Shown one piece after another: positions 38,930 through 49,931 of a stretch of 64,000 bases of DNA (position 1 is the stretch's first letter; every line of letters starts with the position of its first letter). The DNA is from Lytechinus pictus. Taxonomy: Eukaryota > Echinodermata > Echinoidea > Temnopleuroida > Toxopneustidae. The stretch spans positions 10,409,501-10,473,500 of the forward strand of contig NC_087257.1 of the NCBI RefSeq assembly GCF_037042905.1, in the 5' to 3' direction. Both the position numbers and the translations under genes were made by a program. The notes under the pieces were generated by a model. It saw only the letters and a list, made by a program, of their open reading frames with translations, was not told the DNA's origin and did not search any database.

Positions 38930-40448
38930 GATGTCAATGAACATGGTTACAAGTTACCTTACAATAAGATGATAAGTCAGCATTGACATCGATCCCGATT
39001 TCGTTTCTGAAGCCATTAACGAATTATTATTAAAAAGGGTTTGGTTGTTGAATCCACCACTGCACCCCATGATGTTACCCCCTTTCAGATTCAATTCAGA
39101 GTTCAGATATAAAAAGAGACTGATTCTTGGTTTACGTTATGTCAACTAACACTTGTGGAAGAACACTATTATACTTGAAGACTGGAATGTAGTCATGTCT
39201 TATTTAAAACAGGGAGATTTTGTGCTTTCCTTTGAACTTAAGCAAGGTTATCATCATTATTACATTTTTCAAGTGCATGAAAAATTGTAGGCTTTAGTTG
39301 GGATTTTGGTAGTGGTACAAGGTTTTTCTCTTTTTAGGTTTTGCCATTGGGTTGGCAACAGCTACCTTTGTTTTCATTACATGATTTAAGCCTATTGTTA
39401 ATCATTGGCGTATAGAAATTGTATTTTCATTGTTTTGTATATAGATGATTGGGTCGTGCTGCTTTGATTCGTATGATACTATGGTCAAGACGGTGAAAAA
39501 TGACTTACTTGAAGCAGGTTTGATACCAAATGTTGAGAAATATCTCAATGGACTCCTGTCCAGTGTTTGGATTGGTAAGGAATACCACGGGAAAGCAGAG
39601 TAGCTTATATAAAGATTACTGAAAGAAGGATGAAGGATCTTGAGTTATGTTCAGATTCATTTCAAGCAGAATTGCCTGAGGTTTCAGCACGAAAGATCGT
39701 AGTTATAGTTGGAAAGATACATTGTATCCAGTGTTTGGCACAGTTACTCAATTTAAAACCAGATTTATGCATCACGAAATCATCCGGAGGGTACATTGGG
39801 ATAGGACATAATGTGATCAATAGTGATGATTAATATTCGTGTTCTTCTTCTGGAGAAGAATTTGCATATTCTTAACGTAAACATTATTTCTGCTTATTCC
39901 GTTCCACAGACTTTCATCTATTCTGATGCAAGTCCATCAGGCTGCGGGGCCTGGGTTTCTGAGTGCGCAGGCATGAAATGGGATGAGATTGGATTGAGTT
40001 TGAAATGGTTAAAAACTCCACTTGGAGAGAACTCAAGTCAGTAAGTATGACACTGCAAACAGTTGTATCTCACATGAGACATAAAACTGTCAAGGTCCTC
40101 TGTGATAATAAAGGAGTAGAATCGATTGTAAATAAAGGAAGTATGATTGCAGAAATGCATGAGATGAGTTTACACATCTTTGAGTTGTGTAAAAGAAACA
40201 ACATTAGTCTTCACGTTCATTGGGCTCCCAGAGAGGAGAACCGTTTTGCAGATGCACTAAGTCGCATGATAGATTTTGATGATTGGGGTGTGTCAGATGA
40301 ATTTTTCGGATTTTTGGACAAAATCTGGGGCCCTCACACTGTGGACAGATTTGCGGACGATTTTAATTTCAAAATTAAGAAGTTCAATTCTAAATATTGG
40401 TGTCCCCTTCTGGCCGTCTGCACCCTTCTGGCCGATTCTTTTCTCTGA
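38930..40448 (+). pseudogene. Reverse transcriptase-RNase H of the YR retrotransposon, decayed
   Basis: The reading frame is broken many times, but pieces follow the DIRS order: a KKRLILGLRYVN-type RT start near 39105, a YLKQGDFVLSFELKQGYHH piece near 39200, a YIDDW-like catalytic motif near 39440, a connection segment ERRMKDLELCSDSFQAELPE near 39625, and RNase H with IYSDASPSGCGAWVSECAG (39910), WRELKSVSMTLQTVVSHM and the VLCDNKGVESIVNKGS active-site part (40095). The RNase H frame shifts by -1 near 40010. After FNSKYWCP (about 40400) the usual sequence jumps to a WPSAPFWPILFS piece in another frame, consistent with an internal deletion. Confidence 0.85.
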
Positions 40449-41338
40449 ACAAAGTGATTTTCGTTCCTTAATCTCTGAATACTTCAAATTGATAATCCTC
40501 AAGGAATTTTCGTTCAAGGCAGAAATAATAAAAAAAATAAAATAAAAAAAACAACAACAATTTTTGGGACAAAGAAATTCCAAAGCCCAGTCTTATGTCT
40601 ACGCCTGAACGGTTTGTGAGAGATGGCTGTCATGAATGTTGGTATGTAATAAATCCATTTGATGGAGTTTAATTCAAAATTATACTGTTGGAATGCAACA
40701 TGTAATTTTTACACGGCCGCATGGCAGATAGCTGCATAGCTAGGATCCACTTATGCTGCAGAGCAAAGAAGTGGTGATGGAAATTGGAGAATGTTATGAT
40801 TATGTAAAAGGATAACCATCGTAAAGGTTGATAAGGAATTGATATGAGATTTCATTCTAAAATTAGTTATAATTTACTGGCGGCGGAGCTCAGAATGAAG
40901 AAATTGGTGATGATTAAAAACATTCAAAGTCTCAAAATTACAGAATTCTTGAGAATAAAATGTTTCAGAAAGTTTTTTGCAAGTGTTTTAAGGCAAAAAT
41001 AAATATTTTCGCAAAGGAAATGAATCCCAAAGCTATTGTTTTGCTAAGCCTTCAAGACGATTGGAACGAATTATGATATGGAATTGTGATCTAATGAATT
41101 TCATACTGAAATTTTAGTGAAAATATAAAACCACCTGGTTTGAAGATAGCTGCATAGTTAATGTTTAATTTTGCTGTCATGGCTGTAAAACGTATTAGAA
41201 GTGATTAAATTTTGAGAATTTGATAAGAATGACTGAACTTGAGAATTTATCACAATTTGAATATATTGTGTTGAGATAAATATATACCAGCTTAAGTTTT
41301 GTTTAAATTTTCTTAAATCCAGAAATTCCCTTTATGAA
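40449..41338 (+). other. YR retrotransposon interior without recognised coding
   Basis: AT-rich stretch between RNase H and recombinase, with an (aaat)n-like patch near 40530. Parts may be decayed coding sequence. The element is broken here. Confidence 0.5.
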
Positions 41339-42292
41339 GGATATGATATAACTTTGAACAAGGTCTTGACAGCTTCGAGAGCTGATAACACTATGAGTAA
41401 ATACAACAGAGCGTTGAGTACCTGGAGAGATTAGTGGAAGCAAAATAAAGTAAATTCTGACACAGCAGAACCAAAAGATATTAGTCGCTATCTTATTCAT
41501 TTGTATCAAAGAGAAGCTCCTTATTCGAGGATAGAATCGGCTTTTTACGCCATTAAGTGGCATTTTGACTGCAAGCCAAGGATGAATGTTAATCCCTGTG
41601 ATCGCAAGTTCATACATATTGTTTTACAATGTTTAAAGAAATTACTAAACAAACCGATCGTTAAGAAAGAAGTTATAACCCCAGACATTTTGAAAGCAGT
41701 TGTTGAGAAGTATGGATCTTCAACGAGTCTATTAGATATTCGATTATGTGCTATGATTTTGATTTCCTACGCAGGCATTCTACGATTTGATGAAATGATA
41801 CATATTCGTAAATGTGATTTAGACTTGTATTTGTCTCATGTGAATACTTTCATCATGAAAAGTAAAACCGATATTTACAGGCAAGGAGCATGGGTTCTTA
41901 TAGGTGCTACAAATTCCCCCACCTGCCCCGTATTAGCTTTGAGGAAATATTTGATTGCAGCGGGGCTTAACGATGCCTCTGAAGAAGTATTTCTTTTTAG
42001 GCCTCTAAATTACTGTAAATCCAGTAATAAATACAAGTTAAGACGTGGACAGTTGTCTTATACTAGATGTTTAGAATTATTGAGAGAGGCGTTGGCGAAA
42101 GTAGGGTTGAATCCAAAGAGTTTTGGCATGCATAGCCTCCGAAGTGGCGGAGCCACAGCAACAGCGAACTTTGGTGTTCCAGACAGGTTGTTTAAGGAAC
42201 ATGGTAGGTGGAGGTCGGAGACTGCTAAGGATGGATATATTAAAGACAATATGAAGGATTGTCTTTCAATTTCTATGAATTTGGGGCTTTAG
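41339..42292 (+). CDS. Tyrosine recombinase of the YR retrotransposon
   Basis: Open from about 41439 to the TAG at 42290-42292. One in-frame TAG near 41436 separates it from an N-terminal core-binding piece ASRADNTMSKYNRALSTWRD. Counted from 41501, the catalytic residues of the family are present: Arg95 in YAGILRFDE, Lys120/122 in IMKSKTD, His211 and Arg214 in GMHSLRSGGATA, His234/Trp237 in KEHGRW, and the nucleophile candidate Tyr246 in DGYIKD. It catalyses integration of a circular DNA intermediate without a target duplication. No start ATG is seen at the expected place, so expression might depend on a frameshift or read-through, or be lost. Confidence 0.9.
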
Positions 42293-42302
42293 AATTATTT
42301 TT

Positions 42303-42371
42303 TGTCTGAATTCCTAAACGATTCGGAATTCACTGACCGAGTTCGACAAAGCACAGTACGGACGTCTTATT
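42303..42371 (+). repeat. Right 69-bp terminal direct repeat (A2)
   Basis: Same as 37324-37392 with one substitution, and starts ten bases after the recombinase stop codon. No second copy of the sequence between the stop and this repeat was found downstream. Confidence 0.93.
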
Positions 42372-42779
42372 CGGGATGGATATGTGGACGATTGACTGGA
42401 TGCAAGAAGATAGAGCAAAGATAATTCTGATGGATGGATAGGCCTTACAGCATGTACAGTACATTGATGAGTTCTTCGAGATCTGAACTCAGAGGGAGGC
42501 CTCAGTACATTCGTCAGTAAGTACCGTTCGTGCTGTCTTGCCGTCGAAGCTTGGTGCTCCCCTCGAAACAGGTATGTTTTTTGTAAAGTATATAAATGTT
42601 TTCTATTTCAGGTGTTGATGTTGTTGCACTGGTTGTGCTTAAGGATAGTGAGGCGTGACTGAAAATAATTTATTCACGATTGAGAGTCTTGTGGTCTTCT
42701 ATATTTTGACAAGCCTTGTTTGCACTAGATCATCTAGATATGTCTGGCTTACATTTAAGTAGCTGTGCTCTAACAATCA
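42372..42779. other. No gene recognised
   Basis: Possible 3' end of the YR element or host flank. No exon recognised. Confidence 0.4.
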
Positions 42780-43070
42780 TTTTTTGTTACATTCACCAGA
42801 GGCAGAGCGCTCAAAAACTGGAATTTCGAGCATTTTAGTGTATGCCCTCTGTTGGTGGATTGTAAAATTGCTTCAGAATTGTCTTTCAACAAGTCAATTT
42901 TCAATTCAGAAAAAAATATTTAAAAGAATTCAATAAAGTAAGTAGACCCTACTTGAACTTCAGAAGTTCAGAGCCAAACAGTATGGAAATTGACTTCTTA
43001 AAAAATATCAAGCATTTGTCCCAAGAACAAGAGAAAATAAGTCAAACATTGCCAACCTTATTTAACCTAA
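42780..43070 (-). repeat. Dispersed repeat, inverse of 9.66-9.96 kb
   Basis: Matches 9710-9960 as reverse complement (see that entry). It directly abuts the shortened LINE that follows. Confidence 0.7.
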
Positions 43071-43504
43071 ACCAAAAGCTTTGGTATTGTTCCGCTGAAC
43101 TCCGTTTGCTCCACTCACCAATTACAGAGACCGAAGTTCTAACTCGATCTGTACAGGGACTCAATGGCCATATGTTTATGTATTAAGTTCAGATAAACCA
43201 GGGAAGTGGGAGTTGCGCGACAGCCGAAGTAAGTCACTGTTTTTTTCCTTTTACGTTTATTTTTTTCCCCGTTTTGTTGCATTTCAGGCTAAAACGAAAT
43301 AACAATTTTTATTTTGGTTTAGTTCTTTTTAAATATTTTTATGAAATAAAGACAAATATCGATGAGCCCCGTCCGGGGAATTTTGCATTGTTAACCCCCT
43401 AATGGCGGCTGCACGATCGCGAGCTGTCTGTGTACGAGGAAAAAAATAAAAATAAAAATGTTTTAAAAAACTCCTCGAAACAGACGGCTGCCAGCTGCCT
43501 AATT
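43071..43504 (+). mobile_element. Internally deleted derivative of the 5.1-7.4-kb LINE
   Basis: Plus-strand copy: the 5' segment accaaaagctttggtattgt through agttgcgcgacagccgaag joins at once to the 3' segment taagtcactgtttttttcc, which runs to cagacggctgccagctgcct. The whole reverse-transcriptase region of the 5.1-7.4-kb copy is missing. The junction falls in the shared word aaggtaa of the longer copy, consistent with a microhomology deletion or a splicing-like event before insertion. Confidence 0.85.
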
Positions 43505-43717
43505 CAACCACACAGGGATTCCTGAGAACTAGGTTATACATTGTTCATTGAATGAGTGATTTGCACAATGATTGACATGCCAATTGCAAACTGTCAACAT
43601 ATATCTTTTCAGTCTACCAAACAAAAACTTTAAGTTAGGGCAAAAACTGTACTACAAGAAATCACAACACTACTGTGTATTGGCGCTAATGTAGTTTCTC
43701 ACCGTGCAATAGCGCCA

Positions 43718-45395
43718 TTGTATCTAGCCAGGAGGCTTCTAGAGAGTTAAAATCATTTACTAACGTAGGTCGGCTTACTCTCAATGAAGCCAACGTTACG
43801 CAACCAGAGCTGCCAACATTGGGATGATAGAATCCAGTAGATTTCGCGGAGGTATGATTTTGTGAGGGAGCGGCGGAACGTTGTCCCACGGATGGGAGTT
43901 TTGGGTAGCAAAACACATTAAGAAACAACATTTGATAGTAACCGACAGCTGTCTAAACCATCAAAAAAATTCCGATAGATGAAATGCACATAAGAGAGAA
44001 TTCATGAATTGTCATTGACTAAATACACACTTCAGGCAATACAGTAGATTTTTTAAATAATTCATAAAAGAATGCATTCAACATAAAAATACCTTTAATT
44101 GACCAGAGGGGGAAGGGGCTGCAGTAGTGGTAAACATGGTAAATGAGCTTTATAAATATGTGGACTGTTTAAAGTCTCTGAGTCTGAGGGATTCCTGTGA
44201 AAACTGTCACACAGTCCCATTCTGCTTGAAAAGTATCTTTATACTTCGACAAGTATTTTGTCGTCTTGGTCTTGAATGACTCCATCTCCATGATCTCCAT
44301 GGTCACTGGCGATGCGATTGTAGTGTGGATGAATCGGGACGGGGCATGCTTCGCACAGCTCAGCCAGCCAGCGCCAGGCTAGCTCACTCACGAAAGGGAA
44401 AATGTTCGAATCCGATCAACCCAAGTGAAAGTAGGCGAAAAAATCTCCACTTTGCTTCTAATTCTTCAGGATTGTCAATAAAATTATTCCTGAAACTGAA
44501 AGTCGAGGTGTAAAAGTAATCCACTTGTTAATCCCATCGTTGATCCACATTTTCAGCTTGAATAAGGCGCAAGCAAGCTTACGAAAAATGCCTCGCAGTG
44601 CTCGTGAACTTTCCTTCTCGGAGCTTCCTAGCGCAGCGCGGCCGGCTGGAGCCCCGCCGGGCCGGGGCGCATGTGCATGGAGTACCGCTGAAAAGTTTTC
44701 ATCACACATTGCAGAACCCGGAAATAAAATGGCTTGTTAGACTACTTCACCAGTCGTTCAGTAAAATTATCTTCATTTACATGGGAAATCAATGTACGAT
44801 TATACAAAAACTGGTAGAAGTTACTGGGTAAAATGAAAATGTGATAAGGAGGTTCCACGTGGGTGTTAGGGAGTTGAACATGCTAGACTCGCTAAACAGT
44901 CGTTTGTATGAATTTTACAATTTAACAGCTATAAATCCTGATTATCCGGGAGATTTTGGCATGGGGTCGGGAGAACGGGAGATTGGATTGCAATCCAGTA
45001 TTCTCCCGCAGGATCCGGGAGACTTGGAAGCTCTGCGCAACGCACGCGTCTGTAACGTTGGCGAAGAACAATAGGAAACAAGATGGCGGCGTTAACATCG
45101 GGCAAGTCTCTTCCGTCTTTTCACAATATTTTTCTCATTTTTTTGATGAATTCTTGTTTGAAAATAACAACGAGAGCGTAGAAATGTCGGAAATGAAGTT
45201 TTATCCCATGTACATGATTTAGGGCTAGATCTTTTAGAAGGAAAGTAGAAATCTCGGGGGTGAAAGTTTCAGGTTTTGGGGTCCTTCGTGTAGGTGAATG
45301 AGAAGGAAGACCTGGCTTCATTGAGAGTAAGCCTACGTTAGTAAATTATTTTTACTCTCTAGAAGCCTCATGGCTAATTGTATCTACAAAGGGGG
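43718..45395. repeat. Inverted repeat pair framing about 1.7 kb
   Basis: ggaggcttctagagagttaa...tactaacgtaggtcggcttactctcaatgaag at 43730-43795 recurs as reverse complement at 45312-45380. Inside these arms, aacgttac and gaatccagta words are weakly paired (43795-43850 with 44990-45060). It is likely an old DNA transposon. The inside has a GC-rich part at 44620-44690 and the word caagatggcggc at 45080-45091, which looks like a YY1 promoter site. No transposase recognised. Confidence 0.6.
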
Positions 45396-45442
45396 CATTA
45401 ACATTATCGACTATCATGAAATGAATTACCAATACAATACCA

Positions 45443-45573
45443 GTCCATCCTGTCCTAACGTATTATTCACGGCCGATTTCAAAACATCGCATGCGATCGG
45501 TCGCTGATAGATCGCGATCGCATGCGATGTTTTGAAATCGGCCGTGAATAATACGTGTGACCGGAGGATGGAC
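45443..45573. repeat. Near-perfect 131-bp palindrome
   Basis: Arms of about 57-60 bp, with a central perfect 39-bp part acgtattattcacggccgat...catgcgatcg against its complement, and a loop of about 15 bases at 45500-45514. Outer parts gtccatcct and aggatggac also pair. Would form a strong cruciform. No direct duplication recognised at the edges. Confidence 0.93.
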
Positions 45574-46021
45574 ACGGAGTGAAATACGGGTGTAAAGTAA
45601 GATATTAAGTCATTCATATACCTCTTTATATTTTTTTCTTTAATTTTTACGATAACCATGATTGCCATCCCACCTTTTATGACTCGGAATATCCGATCTA
45701 GTTCACTGTCCCGATGTTCGGGTAGGTGGAGCGTAGTGTAGCGGCAGTGAAGTGGAGTGGAGCCTGCACGAACATCGCCTGAGGTAATCCTGTCCATGAT
45801 TCACTGCCGTTTATTTCATCAGCTCAGTGCCACGCTGTGTGGTGACAAACTGAATGAGTCAATTACGGCAATGTCAAGAACATCTTTCCACTCCCATTTT
45901 TTGTACACAACGAGCACACTCAAACCGAAACACATAGAAGAGCGGTGACAAATTTCAGGAAATTAAGGCCACAAAGGGTAGTCTCTCTAACGTTAGTGAC
46001 AAAACTACTTAGTACTTAACA

Positions 46022-46390
46022 AGAGGGGAGGCAGTGTAGCTCAGTGGGTTAGAGCGCCTGTTCCGGATAAGATCGTAGATCTCAACGTGCGTGGGTTCGA
46101 GTCCCGCAGCATGCCGGAAGACGTCTAACAAAAAAACTGACGCTAGCGTTGTGTGTTAACGTGCCTCACCGCTGTGTTCAGTGCGGGTGTGAATGCAGTT
46201 GGAAAACACTCCGTCCATCGAAAAGGACGCAAATGTTGGTCCCGTGTATAGGAGAGTCACAACCTATTCACGTTAAAACCAATACACTATTCGTCAAAGA
46301 GTAGGGTGTTCACCCGGTGTATTGCACCTGCCGGTCCCCGGTACTACAATACTGCAAGAATCTTCAGGATTGAAGGAGGCAGTGTAGCTT
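46022..46390 (+). mobile_element. tRNA-derived SINE, second family
   Basis: Head ggaggcagtgtagctcagtg with A box tagctcagtgggttagagcg and B box gtgggttcgagtcccgc. The body has aaaacactccgtccatcgaa, ggtcccgtgtataggagagt, gtcaaagagtagggtgt and ggtgtattgcacctgccggt. It ends with a second copy of ggaggcagtgtagct (46374-46388) followed by (gaa)n. The repeated head at its end suggests a truncated tandem dimer. It is not a functional tRNA: the anticodon arm does not fold well. Confidence 0.85.
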
Positions 46391-46406
46391 GAAGAAGAAG
46401 AAGAAG

Positions 46407-47827
46407 AGATCCCGGCGCTAGTGTAGTTTCGCACCTCCCCGTTTAATGGTTTTCAAACATTAACATGTACAATCTCACCCTAAATAATAATTCACAACCT
46501 AAAATACTTGCATCTGAGCCTCCAAAGTCCAGTAGAAGTTGAATATTTGCCGTTTTGACACTTTTTTTTACAAAGTTTTACACCTATTTCGGAATCACTC
46601 GGTCGCTTAAAGCTCAGCGCTGCACATAAGCAGTCGGTACGCGTACAGTACGTACCACCTAGTGAAGTGCAAGAAGAGCGAGTTTTTCTATGGTATCTTC
46701 AAAAAGATTTTTTTCCCCTCTTTCAGCTAAATCTACGTGTATTCACATTTCTTATTTCATTCAAAAAATCACACACACGCACACCCCACACACATACCTT
46801 CACACAACAAACATCAACCACTCTGCACAACCACTACCGTAATACTTGGTGCAAGCTGAAAGAGGGGAAAAAATCTTTTTGAAGATACCATAGAAAAACT
46901 CGCTCTTCTTGCACTTCACTAGGTGGTATGTACTGTACGCGTAGCGACTGCTTGTGCAGCGCTGAGCTTGATCTAACCCAGAGAGCTCCGGCCCGCTACG
47001 CGGGCCGGAGCCCAGACGCTCAGTGTGCAAACGGGCATTCAGGTGAGAGTACCGTGAAGTTTGGTCAAAATCATTTTAATAATAAATAATTAAAACAGAA
47101 ATTAAGCACTTACCACGATTGTATGGATGATAGTCTAACGAGTGGCAGTTTCCTGACATCGAGGCACAGACTGGAACCTCAAAAAACGATAAGTTCTGTC
47201 GCGGTAGCTCTCCTCTTTCAGAATTCAACACAAAATGGCCGATCGAGACCGAGGCTAGTATAGCACTAGCGCATATAGACTTTGTCAAATTCGCGCATGC
47301 ACCCTACACCCTCTCGAACGGCCATTTTGCTATGAATTCTGAAAGAAGGAGAGCCACCGCGACAGAACTTATCGTTTTTTGAGGTTCCAGTCTGTGCCTC
47401 GATGTCAGGAAACTGCCACTCGTTAGACTATCATCCATACAATCGTGGTAAGTGCTTAATTTCTGTTTTAATTATTTATTATTAAAATGATTTTGACCAA
47501 ACTTCACGGTACTCTCACCTGAATGCCCGTTTGCACACTGAGCGTCTGGGCTCCGGCCCGCTATGCGGGCCGGAGCTCTCTGGGTTAAGCTTGATCAAGC
47601 GACCGAGTGATTCCGAAATAGGGTACCGGTACTCCTACTCCTAGCCTAGGTGTAAAACTTTGTAAAAGTGTCAAAACGGCAAATATTCGACTTCTACTGG
47701 ACTTTGGAGGCTCAGATGCAAGTACCGGTATTTCATGTATTTTAGGTTGTGAATTATTTGGGGTGAGATTGTACATGTTTGAAAACCATTAAACGGGGAG
47801 GTGCGAAACTACACTAGCGCCGAGATC
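46407..47827. mobile_element. Long palindromic foldback element, right arm interrupted
   Basis: Left arm 46407 to about 46730 (atcccggcgctagtgtagtt through tcactcggtcgctt and agctcagcgctgcac to cccctctttcagct). The right arm is the complement, in two pieces: about 46848-46968 and about 47598-47827. Between the two right-arm pieces sits the 614-bp element at 46974-47587. Without it the palindrome is one continuous hairpin of about 320-bp arms with a (ca)-rich loop of about 115 bp. The right arm has a small extra insert near 47625-47645. Confidence 0.9.
46974..47587. mobile_element. MULE-like foldback transposon with 9-bp target duplication
   Basis: Long terminal inverted repeats of about 275 bp, nearly identical (taacccagagagctccggcc at the left and its complement at the right), around a loop of about 60 bp at 47251-47311. 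Flanked by agcttgatc at 46965-46973 and 47588-47596. Long inverted repeats with a 9-bp duplication are typical of Mutator-like elements. No transposase. Each arm carries its own small palindrome ctccggcccgctacgcgggc. Confidence 0.88.
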
Positions 47828-49210
47828 CCTGCAGCATGCATGCATACATTATAGGCCTACTACATACATGATCATCACAGACACAGTTCACACACACCGC
47901 CGGTATCGCGTCGATACGTAACGTACGGTAGTAGGTACCGAATACGTGTACCGTACCGTACAAAGTCAATGGGAGTGGAAGGAAGTCACTGACGAAATTA
48001 CCGGTAGTGGGTGGACGACTGGCGACTTTTTTCACGATAATGCGTTATAAGTTGTTCTACTTTTTGAAAGTTACCAAAACTACGAATTTCAACCTCTTAT
48101 TGTAATCCTTACCTAAAATATGATGTCTTCGTACACTTCCAACGCATGAAATTCAGTCTTTGTTAAAAAAAATTATACCAGTTCAACATTCGTTCATTAA
48201 TTCGGAATCGATTTGTCAGCATTCTCCTGTGGCTGTGAAGCGAAAATAAATTTCAATTTCATGAAAGTATATAGGTCCTAACAGGTATTGGCCCTAAAAA
48301 ATGGCCCTATGGCCTATACAGGCCCGTTTCATAAAACTTGTTAATGATATTTTTTAATGCAGTAAACAAGGGTTTAAAGCATCTGAAATCATCCAGTTCG
48401 ATTGGCTGATTTGGGTATATAAATTGGGCATTTGTTATTATAACAACTTTTTTTTAAACATAGCGCCTGTGGTTCACGTTTTCATCAACATTGAGTCAGA
48501 TCTGAGTGACACAATTTTATATTTTGCTAAATTTCACAAATAACGGTTATCCTGGTCGGTATATATGCAATCGATATGAAAATGAGGGGATCATGATGGC
48601 GTCATCCACTCACTATATCGTTTATATTTCATTATATATGAAATAGGAAATATTCTATTTCTCTTGATTGTCATGTGGCAAAGTTTTATTCCTCACTGAA
48701 AATGTAGTGGTATTCCCATTGTTTTAACAAAATTTTTATGGTTCGGTAAAATTGGTAATTTATTGTCAACTTAGTAAATTTGAAATATTGTTTTTTATTC
48801 AACAAAAAAAAAGCAATAGAAAAGGTTAGTGAGGGACAAAATCGACTTTATGCATGTCATTGAGTTGTGCATATAACTGTTTTTATTTTGTTTTTGCTTT
48901 TATTTTTTTTAAATATATAAGCGAAACTTTAAAATGTCGTGCCTTTGATCTTATCGATTTCGACTTGAAAATTCTTATATTTTTCGATTGAATTCCCCGC
49001 TCGTTATTTCATTCTCTTTCTTCCTCCTTTTGTCTTGACATCCCTTTTCTTCTTCTTCTTCTTTTCTCTTGCTCCCTTTTTGCTTTTATGTATATCGCTT
49101 TCCTTTTCCCCTCGTGATAGTCTTTTGATTTTTTTTTGGGGGGGAAGGGGGTACCTGGGGGCATCGAAAAGTTATGAGCCGGGGACATACCTCTAGCCCC
49201 CCGTAGCTAC
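47828..49210. other. No gene recognised
   Basis: Includes a diverged tttcataaaacttgtta MITE at 48318-48470, a possible old relative of the 62.9-kb element at 48510-48950 (cactcactatatc, ttgtgcatataactg, aagcgaaactttaaaatg), a ttcttc run near 49055 and a lone element-end-like sequence cccccgtagctacgcc at 49199-49214. No exon seen. Confidence 0.5.
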
Positions 49211-49528
49211 GCCCCAGTTCTGAAGTCGGGTTTAAATCAAACTCTGGTCAAAATGTGTGGTTTAACTAAAGGTAGCCAATTGTGACCTGTATTCCTATAA
49301 CAGTACAGTTATTCAATCAGCTTATTTGACACTCAAATAATTAATAACTTAGCTGGGATCTTTATTACTCAAATAGTTCATCATAAAAACGCGAGGAAAG
49401 AGTCAAGTAAAGATATGAAACATAATATGATGCCATTCTTTTATTTTTTTTGGCTTCCCATTATTTCAGAACAAAATGAAATCATTAATATAGCCTAGGG
49501 TGAACTAGACTTCAGCGGGATACGGGTC
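49211..49528. mobile_element. MITE with ggcccgtattctgaa ends, reverse and diverged copy
   Basis: Left agttctgaagtcgggtttaa, right gacttcagcgggatacggg, with tggcttcccattatttcag inside. Fourth copy of the family in the window and the most diverged. Confidence 0.7.
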
Positions 49529-49931
49529 ACTGATAAAAAATGAATTTCACAGAGTTGTAAGTTAATCTATTTTCTGTTGACTATGTGAACAAAGAGAATT
49601 ACACAATATAAACTGTTTCACTGTATATGGCAAACTGTATTTATTCATAAAAAACTGTATTATTTATATTATTTCATTTATTTCATTTTAACACGGTATA
49701 CGTCATACTTCATCCATGCATTTATAAATCACATATAAATTATAATCAATAAACACATTAATAATACAATTCAATGTATAAGTAAAATATCAATATTAAA
49801 AAACTAGATAGTATTTATAAAAGAACAGAAAACACACACACACAATTAAAAGACAATATGGGTTCACACCACTTTTGTTTTTAATCTAAATCTAATTTAG
49901 ATCTAAATCTAAGTTACTTTTACGTCATTAC

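Larger units (their letters stand above)
37324..42371 (+). mobile_element. Tyrosine-recombinase retrotransposon (DIRS/Ngaro/PAT type)
   Basis: Bounded by 69-bp direct repeats with one mismatch and holding, in order, a gag-like region, RT-RNase H and a tyrosine recombinase. This order and the use of a recombinase in place of an integrase define the DIRS order. Direct rather than inverted terminal repeats suggest the Ngaro/PAT branch. The second internal repeat pair (B) expected in that branch was not found, so the branch is uncertain and the true 3' end may lie past 42371. Gag and RT are broken, while the recombinase is open for 264 codons. Confidence 0.88.

Noticed and set aside
41303-41617. 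104-codon minus-strand frame in the YR element
   Set aside because: Overlaps the conserved recombinase on the other strand and has no motif.
45083-45181. Short frame starting MAALTSGKSLPSF after a YY1-like site as a first exon
   Set aside because: No downstream exon could be joined, and the site lies inside a probable transposon.
46022-46110. tRNA gene
   Set aside because: A and B boxes are good, but the cloverleaf is poor and a long SINE body follows; it is a tRNA-derived SINE. The same applies to 32018 and 49932.
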